This document shows, piece by piece, positions 16,489-26,930 of a stretch of DNA of 40,619 nt. The number at the start of each line of letters is the position of its first letter. The first letter of the stretch is position 1. This stretch comes from Gemmatimonadota bacterium (GTDB lineage Bacteria > Gemmatimonadota > Gemmatimonadetes > Longimicrobiales > Gaopeijiaceae), in assembly GCA_022826005.1 (NCBI GenBank), contig JAJDVT010000074.1:1-40619 (forward strand), written 5' to 3'. The translations under genes were made by a program, and so were the position numbers. The notes under the pieces were generated by a model. That model searched no databases. It worked only from the letters and a program-made list of their open reading frames with translations, and was not told the DNA's origin.

Positions 16489-17796
16489 ATGTCCTCCGGG
16501 GACGCGGTCTTCGGGGTGGTGGGGCTCGGTTACGTGGGCTTGCCGCTCGCCGCCCAGGCTGCCCGGGCGGGGATCCCCGTCATCGGCTTCGACGTGAGTC
16601 CCGGGGTGACGGAGGGCGTGAACGCGGGCCGCAGCCACATTTCCGACCTCGCCGACGCGGAGGTGGCGGAAGCGCGGGAGCGCGGCCTGCTGGAAGCGAC
16701 CACCGAGATGTCCCGCCTGGCCGACTGTGACGCGATCGCGATCTGCGTGCCCACCCCGCTGTCCAGGACCCGCGACCCGGACATCCGGCACATCCTGGCG
16801 GCCTCCCGAGCCGTGGCGGCCTCGCTGCGGATGGGGCAGCTCGTCGTGCTGGAGTCCACCACCTACCCCGGCACGACGCGCGAGGTCGTGCTCCCGATCC
16901 TGCGCGGCGCAGGCCTGGAGGCGGGAAGCGACTTCTTCCTGTGCTTCTCGCCGGAGCGTGTCGATCCCGGAAACGACACCTGGAAGATCGGCAATACTCC
17001 GAAGATCATCGGCGGGGTGACGCGTGCGTGCACCGAGGCCGGAGTGGCCTTCTACGCCCGCTTCGTGGAAGAGATGGTGCCGGTTTCCTCGGTGGAGGCG
17101 GCCGAGCTGGCCAAGATACTGGAAAACGCCTTCCGGGCGGTGAATATCGGGCTCGTCAACGAGATGGCGCTGATCGCCGACCGCCTCGGGCTCGACATCT
17201 GGGAGGTTATAGACGCGGCGGCCACCAAGCCCTTCGGCTTCATGAAGTTCACGCCGGGTCCGGGGCTGGGGGGGCACTGTCTCCCTGTCGATCCCCACTA
17301 TCTGGCGTGGAAGATGCGCGCCATGGACTTCCGTACGCGATTCATAGACGTGGCGGCCGAGATCAATGCGGAGATGCCCGCGTTCGTGGCCGGGAAGGTC
17401 CGGGAGGCGCTTAACGCGGTGGGCAAGCCGGTCAAGGGCGCGCGCGTCCTGCTCCTGGGCGTGGCCTACAAGAAGGACGTGGATGACGTCAGGGAGTCGC
17501 CGGCCACGGCGATTCTGGAGCTGCTCGCCAGGGACGGGGCCGAGGTGAGCTACCACGACCCGTACGTGCCGGTGTGGGAGGTCCCGGACGGCCGCGCACT
17601 CAACTCCGTCCCCCTCACCGGCGACCTCTTCGCCGCCACCGACGTGGTCGTCATCGTGACCGACCACACGTGTTTCGACTTTGAACGCATCTTCCACCGG
17701 TCGCGCGTGCTCGTCGACGCCCGCAACGCGACCGGTTCGCTCGCCGACGCCTCGAACGCCGGGGCCGTCCGGCCATGGATCGCCAAGCGGACATGA
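16489..17796 (+). CDS. UDP-N-acetylhexosamine 6-dehydrogenase (WbpA/WecC-type)
   Basis: NAD-dependent four-electron oxidation of a UDP-N-acetylhexosamine to its uronic acid, a precursor of O-antigen or capsule sugars. From ATG 16489 it has 435 residues: an N-terminal Rossmann motif VGLGYVGLPLA, STTYPGTT, FSPERVDPGN, and the central catalytic cysteine Cys264 in GPGLGGHCLPVDP. The PGxGxGGHCxPxDP form and FSPERxxPG separate it from UDP-glucose dehydrogenases. Whether the substrate is GlcNAc, ManNAc or GalNAc cannot be told. ATG 16456 or GTG 16480 are alternative starts; none has a clear Shine-Dalgarno. The stop overlaps the next gene's ATG. Confidence 0.9.
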   Translation: MSSGDAVFGVVGLGYVGLPLAAQAARAGIPVIGFDVSPGVTEGVNAGRSHISDLADAEVAEARERGLLEATTEMSRLADCDAIAICVPTPLSRTRDPDIRHILAASRAVAASLRMGQLVVLESTTYPGTTREVVLPILRGAGLEAGSDFFLCFSPERVDPGNDTWKIGNTPKIIGGVTRACTEAGVAFYARFVEEMVPVSSVEAAELAKILENAFRAVNIGLVNEMALIADRLGLDIWEVIDAAATKPFGFMKFTPGPGLGGHCLPVDPHYLAWKMRAMDFRTRFIDVAAEINAEMPAFVAGKVREALNAVGKPVKGARVLLLGVAYKKDVDDVRESPATAILELLARDGAEVSYHDPYVPVWEVPDGRALNSVPLTGDLFAATDVVVIVTDHTCFDFERIFHRSRVLVDARNATGSLADASNAGAVRPWIAKRT

Positions 17797-19118
17797 GAAT
17801 CGCGGTTGTAGGGACCGGGTACGTGGGGCTGACGACGGGCGCCTGCCTGGCCGAGACCGGCAACGACGTCATCTGCTCCGACATCCTGGATGAGAAGATG
17901 GAGGCTCTCGGGCGCGGCGAAATCCCCTTCTACGAGCCGGGCCTCGGTTCGCTGGTCAGGCGGAATGTCGCCGAGGGGCGTCTGTCCTTCACCACCGATG
18001 TGGCCGGGGCCGTGCGCGCGTCGTACGTCATCTTCATCGCGGTGGGGACCCCGCCCGACGAGGACGGCTCCGCCGACCTCAGCTCGGTGGTGTCCGCCGC
18101 CGCCGACATCGGGCGCGCCATGGACGGCGAGCGGATCGTCATCACCAAGAGCACCGTCCCGGTGGGTACGGCACGGCTGGTGCGCGAGGCGATCGAGGCC
18201 GAGACGGACCACCCGGTCCACGTGTGCTCCAACCCGGAGTTCCTGAAGGAGGGAGCTGCGCTGAGCGACTTCAGCAAGCCGGACCGCGTCGTCATCGGCG
18301 TGGACGATCCGGTCGCCGGGCAGGTAGTGCAGAACCTCTACGCACCGTTCGTGCGTACGGGCAACGAGATCCAGGTGATGGACACCGCATCGGCGGAGAT
18401 CACCAAGTACGCAGCCAACGCTATGCTCGCGACACGCATCAGTTTCATGAACACGATTGCGCGTCTCTGCGATCGGACCGGGGCCGACGTGGACATGGTC
18501 CGCCTCGGGGTCGGCTCCGACCGGCGCATCGGCCCGACCTTCCTGTTCCCCGGCGTGGGATACGGTGGTTCCTGCTTCCCGAAGGACGTGAAGGCGCTTG
18601 CGGGCACGATGAAACGGCTAGGGGTGGACAGCTCCATCCTCGACGCCGTCGAAAACGTCAACGAGGGCCAGAAGCGGCTGCTCCTGGAGTTGGCGGTCGC
18701 GCGATTCGGAGAGGCGCTGCACGACAGGACCTTCGCCGTATGGGGGCTGGCATTCAAGCCGAACACCGACGACATGCGCGAGGCGCCCAGCCTGGTCACG
18801 ATCCGGGGACTCCTGGAGCGGGGGGCGCGGGTGATCGCGCACGATCCCGTTGCGATGCGGGAGGCGCGGCGGATCCTGGGCGACGCGATCGAGTACCGGG
18901 ATCAGAACTACGACGTCCTGGAAGGGGCGGATGCCCTGATCATCCACACCGAGTGGCAACCCTACCGGCACCCGGACTTCGCGCGCATGCGCGACCTGCT
19001 CCGGGAGGCGGTGATCCTGGACGGGCGGAATCTCTACGCTCCGGACGCGATGCAGGATCTTGGGTTCGAGTACCATTCGGTGGGACGCCGCCCGGTCCGC
19101 CGAGGGGGAGCCGGCTGA
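17793..19118 (+). CDS. ugd: UDP-glucose 6-dehydrogenase
   Basis: Oxidises UDP-glucose to UDP-glucuronate with two NAD. The 441 residues start at ATG 17793, which overlaps the preceding TGA (ATGA), with IAVVGTGYVGLTTGACLAE as the nucleotide-binding motif. Family signs: IAVGTPPDEDGSADLS, TKSTVPVGT, SNPEFLKEG and the catalytic Cys261 in VGYGGSCFPKDVKAL, then LAFKPNTDDMREAPS. An in-frame ATG at 17775 would overlap the preceding gene by 22 bases. The product is the substrate of the decarboxylase encoded 3 bases downstream. Confidence 0.95.
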   Translation: MRIAVVGTGYVGLTTGACLAETGNDVICSDILDEKMEALGRGEIPFYEPGLGSLVRRNVAEGRLSFTTDVAGAVRASYVIFIAVGTPPDEDGSADLSSVVSAAADIGRAMDGERIVITKSTVPVGTARLVREAIEAETDHPVHVCSNPEFLKEGAALSDFSKPDRVVIGVDDPVAGQVVQNLYAPFVRTGNEIQVMDTASAEITKYAANAMLATRISFMNTIARLCDRTGADVDMVRLGVGSDRRIGPTFLFPGVGYGGSCFPKDVKALAGTMKRLGVDSSILDAVENVNEGQKRLLLELAVARFGEALHDRTFAVWGLAFKPNTDDMREAPSLVTIRGLLERGARVIAHDPVAMREARRILGDAIEYRDQNYDVLEGADALIIHTEWQPYRHPDFARMRDLLREAVILDGRNLYAPDAMQDLGFEYHSVGRRPVRRGGAG

Positions 19119-19121
19119 CCC

Positions 19122-20090
19122 GTGCGCGTTGCGATCACCGGGGCTGCGGGGTTCCTGGGTTCCCACCTCGTGGACCGGTTTCTGGCCGAGGGGTGCGAAG
19201 TCGTCGGTGTGGACAACTTCATCACGGGCACGCCGCGGAACCTGACCCACCTCGAGGACCATCCGCGCTTCCAGCTCGTCAACCACGACATCTCCCGCCC
19301 GCTATACCTGGACAGGAAGCTGGACGGCGTGCTCCATTTCGCCTCTCCCGCGAGTCCCGTCGACTACCTGGAACTCCCGATCCAGACGCTGAAGGTCGGA
19401 TCACTGGGCACCCACAACACGCTCGGTCTGGCCCGGAAGCACGGCGCCCGCTACCTGCTCGCTTCGACCTCCGAGGTCTACGGCGATCCGCTGATCCATC
19501 CGCAGCCCGAGAGCTACCGGGGCAACGTCAACCCGGTCGGCCCCAGAGGGGTGTACGACGAAGCCAAGCGCTTTGCCGAGGCGATGACGATGGCCTACCA
19601 CCGCGCCCACGGCCTCGACACCCGCATCGTCAGGATCTTCAACACGTACGGGACCCGGATGCGGCCGGGCGACGGGCGCGTCGTCTCGAACTTCATCGTG
19701 CAGGGGTTGCGCGGAGAGGCGATGACGGTCTACGGCGACGGTTCGCAGACGCGGTCCTTCTGCTTCGTGGACGATACCATCGAGGGTGTTTTTCGCCTCT
19801 TCCAGTCGGCGTACACCGAGCCCATGAACGTCGGGAACCCGGACGAGTTCACGATCGGCGAGCTGGCAGGGCTGGTCATGGAGGAGACCGGGAGTTCGGT
19901 TGGGCCGAAGTTCCTGCCGCTGCCGGTCGACGATCCGGTGGTTCGGCGTCCCGACATCGGGCTGGCGCGCAGGGAGCTGGGATGGCTGCCGGTTACCCGG
20001 CTGCGCGAAGGGCTCGGCAGGACCGTGCCCTACTTCCGCAGGCTGGTGGAAGAGGGGGATGTCCGCTCACGCACGCTGGGCGGGACTTGA
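19122..20090 (+). CDS. uxs: UDP-glucuronate decarboxylase (UDP-xylose synthase)
   Basis: Short-chain dehydrogenase-type enzyme that converts UDP-glucuronate to UDP-xylose, using bound NAD. The 322 residues start at GTG 19122. Visible: [17 protein letters not shown] (NAD motif), [18 protein letters not shown] (residues 115-132, with the catalytic Thr/Ser and Glu), [17 protein letters not shown] with Tyr145 and Lys149, and [14 protein letters not shown]. The YGDPxxHPQ block is characteristic of UDP-xylose synthases rather than of generic epimerases. Adjacent ugd makes the substrate, which strongly supports the assignment. Confidence 0.92.
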   Translation: MRVAITGAAGFLGSHLVDRFLAEGCEVVGVDNFITGTPRNLTHLEDHPRFQLVNHDISRPLYLDRKLDGVLHFASPASPVDYLELPIQTLKVGSLGTHNTLGLARKHGARYLLASTSEVYGDPLIHPQPESYRGNVNPVGPRGVYDEAKRFAEAMTMAYHRAHGLDTRIVRIFNTYGTRMRPGDGRVVSNFIVQGLRGEAMTVYGDGSQTRSFCFVDDTIEGVFRLFQSAYTEPMNVGNPDEFTIGELAGLVMEETGSSVGPKFLPLPVDDPVVRRPDIGLARRELGWLPVTRLREGLGRTVPYFRRLVEEGDVRSRTLGGT

Positions 20091-20185
20091 CTATGGTCCC
20101 GGCCTTTGTGGAACCTCATAGAGTGACCGCAGTAACAGTAGACGGGCCCGGGGACTTCGCCCGGGGCAATGCCCCCGCGGGATGG

Positions 20186-21208
20186 ATGAAGGTGGAAGAC
20201 GGACAACTCACACACGGACGCAGTGCGGCGGCCCGCGGCGACAACCTCCGCGGGGCGCGGACCGCGTGCGTTCGCCCATCCCGGGCGGGACACCGGATTG
20301 TCCGCTGGCTGCTCTTCCTGCCGGTGCTTGCAGGGGGGTGCGCCTCCGACCCGAGCGAAGAAACGGCCCGGCTGCGGGGCGACCTGGCCTTTGCGAGTGG
20401 CGACTACGAGGAGGCGCTCGCGGAGTACCGGCTTTCCCTCCGGCAGGAGGATCCGGGCGCGGAGGGGATGGTGCGCGTCGCCCACGCGTACATCGAGCTG
20501 GGCCGGGTGGACGAGGCCCGTGCGCTCTACGATCTGGCCATTCTGGAGGACAGCAGCTACGTCGACCAGGCCGCGTCCGATTTCGTGGCGCGCGCCAGGC
20601 GGGAGCTGGCGGATGGGGACCGCTACGGGGCCGCTTCCGCGATGGAGGCCGCTTCCCACTTCCGCCCCGGCGTTCTGGCGCGGGGACTGAACCTGCCGCT
20701 GGCTCGCCACTACCGGGACATCGGGGAGCATCTTCGGGCGCGGGCCCTCTTCCTGAGCGCGCTCGGGGAGCGGCGTGGAGACCCGGACCTCCTCTTTGAG
20801 ACGGCGCTCGCGCACCTCGAGATCGGCGACTGCGAGCGTGCGCTGGGGTTTTTCGAGGAGTTCGGGGATCTCGCGCCCAGACGCAGGCAGGAGGCCGATA
20901 CGCACGTGGGCCGGTGTGCCTTTCAGCTTGCCGAAGAGATTGCGGAGGTCCTCGACGACCAGGACGCAGCCGAGGAGGCGCTCGCCTATCTGAACCTGGT
21001 GTTGGAGCTGGGGGAACCCAGGATGCTCCTCTCCCGGGCGTGGTTCTCGAAGGCCGAGATCCTGGCCAGCCTGGGCGAGTGCACGGCGGCGGTCGCGGCC
21101 TACCACATGGTGCCCGCCTCGGATCCGGCCGGATCGGGGCCGCTCAGCCGGACTGCACGGCAGCGGGCGGACGAGATTCGCTTCGGCGAGGGAGAAGGGC
21201 CGTGCTGA
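20186..21208 (+). CDS. TPR-repeat lipoprotein
   Basis: Probable envelope lipoprotein with tetratricopeptide-type helices. A hydrophobic segment WLLFLPVLAGGC gives a lipobox with Cys52 if ATG 20186 is used; ATG 20093 would give an even longer N-terminus. Either start leaves an unusually long leader before the lipobox, so the true start may be a less obvious codon. After it come helical repeats such as GDLAFASGDYEEALAEYRLS, MVRVAHAYIELGRVDEARAL and LFETALAHLEIGDCERALGF. The end overlaps the bamD-like gene by 7 bases, so the two proteins are probably made together and may act in the same envelope complex. No specific family name is safe. Confidence 0.75.
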   Translation: MKVEDGQLTHGRSAAARGDNLRGARTACVRPSRAGHRIVRWLLFLPVLAGGCASDPSEETARLRGDLAFASGDYEEALAEYRLSLRQEDPGAEGMVRVAHAYIELGRVDEARALYDLAILEDSSYVDQAASDFVARARRELADGDRYGAASAMEAASHFRPGVLARGLNLPLARHYRDIGEHLRARALFLSALGERRGDPDLLFETALAHLEIGDCERALGFFEEFGDLAPRRRQEADTHVGRCAFQLAEEIAEVLDDQDAAEEALAYLNLVLELGEPRMLLSRAWFSKAEILASLGECTAAVAAYHMVPASDPAGSGPLSRTARQRADEIRFGEGEGPC

Positions 21209-21981
21209 AGCGGTCGATCGCCGCCGGCGCTCTCGTCGGCCTGCTCGGCGCGGCCTGCTCTTCGGCGCCTCCCTATTCGGGGTGGACCCCCGAGCAGCTC
21301 TATGCACACGCGCAGCGCGCCTTCGAGGACGGAAACTGGGGGGAGGCCCGCCGGGCCTTCGAGCGGTTGGTGCTGCAGTTCCCGCTCTTCGAACAGGCCG
21401 TCGACGCACGCTACTACATGGCCCGCTCCTTTCACGAGGACCGGGACTACATCAGTGCGATCGCCGAGTTCACCCGCATCGTGCAGGTGTTCCCGGACCA
21501 TCAGCTGGCAGCGGACGCGTGGATGGGGCTGTGCGCGGCCTATGCGGCCATGTCCCCGCATCCGCAGCGCGACCAGGCGCCCACCGCCCAGGCGCGGATC
21601 AACTGCCGCAACGTCGCCAACGACCTTCAGGGTACCCCCATCGGGGATTCCGCCGCAGTACTCGCCCGCCGGATGGAGGACAAACTGGCCGAGAGGGCCT
21701 ACGGAGAGGGCGTCCACTACTATCGAAACCGGCTCCTCGAGTCCGCGGAGCTTTACTTCCTCAGTCTCCTGGAGTTCTATCCAAACACCGCTTCCGCGCC
21801 ACGCGCGATGGCCAGGCTGGTGCAGATCTACGAGCGCTGGGGATGGGACGAACAGCGCGACGAGATGGTCACGCGGCTCCTCCAGACCTTCCCCGACTCG
21901 CCCGAAGCCAGGGCGCTGGACGTTCCGCCCGCGCGGGACACGCTGTCTCCGATACGGAGCCGTGCTCCTCCCGGCCACTAG
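21202..21981 (+). CDS. bamD: BamD-like outer membrane protein assembly lipoprotein
   Basis: Predicted TPR lipoprotein of the BAM complex, which inserts beta-barrel proteins in the outer membrane. GTG 21202 gives 259 residues: signal peptide with lipobox LGAAC (Cys19), then SGWTPEQLYAHAQRAFEDGN, FERLVLQFPLFEQAVDARYY, DYISAIAEFTRIVQVFPDH and LFLSLLEFYP-like TPRs, ordered as in BamD. RNVANDLQGTP and the REMEDK-like helix are in the C-terminal half. BamD and CpoB/YbgF-type proteins share this layout; the position of the repeats right after the lipobox favours BamD. No BamA or BamB in the window. Confidence 0.8.
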   Translation: MLKRSIAAGALVGLLGAACSSAPPYSGWTPEQLYAHAQRAFEDGNWGEARRAFERLVLQFPLFEQAVDARYYMARSFHEDRDYISAIAEFTRIVQVFPDHQLAADAWMGLCAAYAAMSPHPQRDQAPTAQARINCRNVANDLQGTPIGDSAAVLARRMEDKLAERAYGEGVHYYRNRLLESAELYFLSLLEFYPNTASAPRAMARLVQIYERWGWDEQRDEMVTRLLQTFPDSPEARALDVPPARDTLSPIRSRAPPGH

Positions 21982-22044
21982 CAGGCCGTGGGGGGTTCCG
22001 GGGGTGAGCCCGGGGACGCTGTCCGAAGAGGTTCTGCGTCTCCC

Positions 22045-22644
22045 ATGAGGGAGGCGGCCGGCAGGGTCGGCGTCTTCGGCGGCACCTTCGACCCGCCACA
22101 TCTGGGTCACGAGATCGTCGCCCGTGAAGTGGCCGATGCGCTCGCGCTGGACCGTCTCCTGTGGGTGCCTGCATCGATTCCACCGCACAAGACCGGCCGG
22201 AACATCACGCCGGGGGCCGTGCGGCGGCGCCTGGCAGAGGCCGCGGTCACGTTTGACCCGAGATTCGAACTGTGTGACCTGGAGCTGGAGCGCGGAGGCG
22301 TGTCGTACACCGTTGATACCTTGCGGAGACTGAGGGCCGATCACCCCGGGTGGTCGCTGTCGCTGGTCCTGGGCAGCGACCTTGCGGGGGGGCTATCGGG
22401 CTGGAAGGAGCCGGAGACCGTCCTCGAACTGGCCGAGCTGGTAGTGATTTCCCGGCCGGGGTCCGGCGTCGGTGACGGGAGGAAACTGCCTGTCGCCGGC
22501 CGCGTTCACACCGTCCAGGTCACGCCGGTCGACATCTCGTCTTCGAGGGTCCGCGAACGCGTCAGAAGAAGGTTGTCCGTTCGCGACATGGTATCGCCCC
22601 CGGTATTGGCCGTTATTGAGACGGAAGGCTTGTACCGGGCCTGA
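22045..22644 (+). CDS. nadD: Nicotinate-nucleotide adenylyltransferase
   Basis: Joins nicotinate mononucleotide and ATP to deamido-NAD in NAD synthesis. From ATG 22045 it has 199 residues: VGVFGGTFDPPHLGHEIVAR holds the nucleotidyltransferase motif with HxGH, WVPASIPPHK is the substrate loop, LVLGSDLAGGL follows, and ISSSRVRERV is the C-terminal ATP motif. The open frame extends upstream to 21988 without family features. Its product feeds NAD to the dehydrogenases encoded upstream, but the proximity may be accidental. Confidence 0.93.
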   Translation: MREAAGRVGVFGGTFDPPHLGHEIVAREVADALALDRLLWVPASIPPHKTGRNITPGAVRRRLAEAAVTFDPRFELCDLELERGGVSYTVDTLRRLRADHPGWSLSLVLGSDLAGGLSGWKEPETVLELAELVVISRPGSGVGDGRKLPVAGRVHTVQVTPVDISSSRVRERVRRRLSVRDMVSPPVLAVIETEGLYRA

Positions 22645-22692
22645 GCGTCCGTCCCCGCGGTGGGGCGGCGCGGAACTGCAGAGGAAACGGGA

Positions 22693-25991
<3,299 letters not shown>

Positions 25992-26013
<22 letters not shown>

Positions 26014-26720
26014 CGGTCTGCCGCGAAGCCCCGCCCGCGACACGCCCGCGGGAACGGCTGCAGCGCTTTGGGCCTGGCCCGCTCTCCGAACAGGAGTTGC
26101 TTGCGCTGCTCATCGGTGCCGGCGGCCGGGACGCCCCCGCCCGCCACCTCGCCGAGCGCGTCCTGGACCTTTCGGGCGGGCAACTGCGCGAACTCGCGCG
26201 GATGGACCATGGGCGCCTCGTGCGCATCCCGGGGATCGGCCCCGCCGTGGCCGCCAGGATCGTCGCGGCGATCGAGCTGGGCAGGCGCGTAGGGTCGGCC
26301 CGCACCGACCACGCGCACCCCATCATGGGGCCCGCCGACGTCCACGACCTCTTCGCCCCCGCGCTGGCCCACCTCGCCCACGAGGAGTTCCACGTCCTCC
26401 TCCTCAACTCGCAGAACTGCCCAATCTGCCAGCGCCAGGTCACGCGTGGTATCCTGGACGCGTCGCTCATCCACCCGCGCGAGGTCTTCCGGGACGCGAT
26501 CGTGCTCAGGGCGGCGGCGCTGATCCTGGTCCACAATCACCCATCCGGGAACCCCGAGCCGTCTGCCGAGGACCTGAAGGTGACCCGCCAGCTGAGCCGG
26601 GCGGGAGACCAGCTCGGCATCCCCGTCCTCGATCACATCATCGTCGCGGGCGAGGCGTTTTCCTCGCTGGCCGGCCGCGGGTGCCTGCGGGGGTCGGCGG
26701 GCCCGAACGGGGCGGATTGA
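25992..26720 (+). CDS. radC: RadC family JAB-domain protein
   Basis: Member of the RadC family, whose name derives from an old DNA-repair assignment now considered doubtful; the true activity is uncertain. GTG 25992, inside secA, gives 242 residues: RPRERLQRFGPGPLSEQELL at the N-terminus, a helix-hairpin-helix motif IPGIGPAVAARIVAAIELG, and a JAB1/MPN-type metal motif VHNHPSGNPEPSAEDLKVTR with His, His and Asp ligands. GGGAAG at 25976 may serve as Shine-Dalgarno. No ATG lies in the frame before the conserved region, and it overlaps secA by 22 bases. Confidence 0.9.
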
Positions 26721-26808
26721 AGGAAGCCGGGTCCGAGAACGTATTGGACATATGTGCCTGTTCGCGCGCGCCGCGCGTCCGCTATCCGCGGCTGTTGCTC
26801 CGCCGTCA

Positions 26809-26842
26809 TTGCCAATCCCGCCAATGCATCCGTTATCTTTTG
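26809..26842 (+). promoter_or_regulatory. Possible promoter of the M16 peptidase gene
   Basis: In the 210-base gap after radC, TTGCCA (26809-26814) and TATCTT (26834-26839) are 19 bases apart; the latter is followed by TTG. This resembles a sigma-70 pair and also, with one extra T, the Bacteroidota -7 form TAnnTTTG. The start codon is about 90 bases downstream. This stretch is locally AT-richer than its surroundings. Nothing else is recognised in the gap. Confidence 0.35.
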
Positions 26843-26930
26843 GTAGGTGGCCAGCGCCGGGCCGGCGCGAGTGGCGCCCCCGAATATGGGCGCACCTTCC
26901 CCCGTGTTTTCACTATCAGGAAAGAGGACC

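Noticed and set aside
18224..20092. Upstream extension of the TPR lipoprotein frame through ugd and uxs
   Set aside because: The extension runs in another frame through two certain genes; its sequence is Arg/Gly/Pro-rich noise. The lipoprotein starts near 20093-20186.
20087..20115. TTGACT just before the stop of uxs as a -35 box for the TPR gene
   Set aside because: No -10-like hexamer lies 16-19 bases downstream; the nearest AT-rich sites are too far.
20163..20175. GGGGC-AAT-GCCCC hairpin upstream of the TPR gene as terminator of the sugar cassette
   Set aside because: A 5-bp GC stem without U-tract is expected by chance in such GC-rich DNA.
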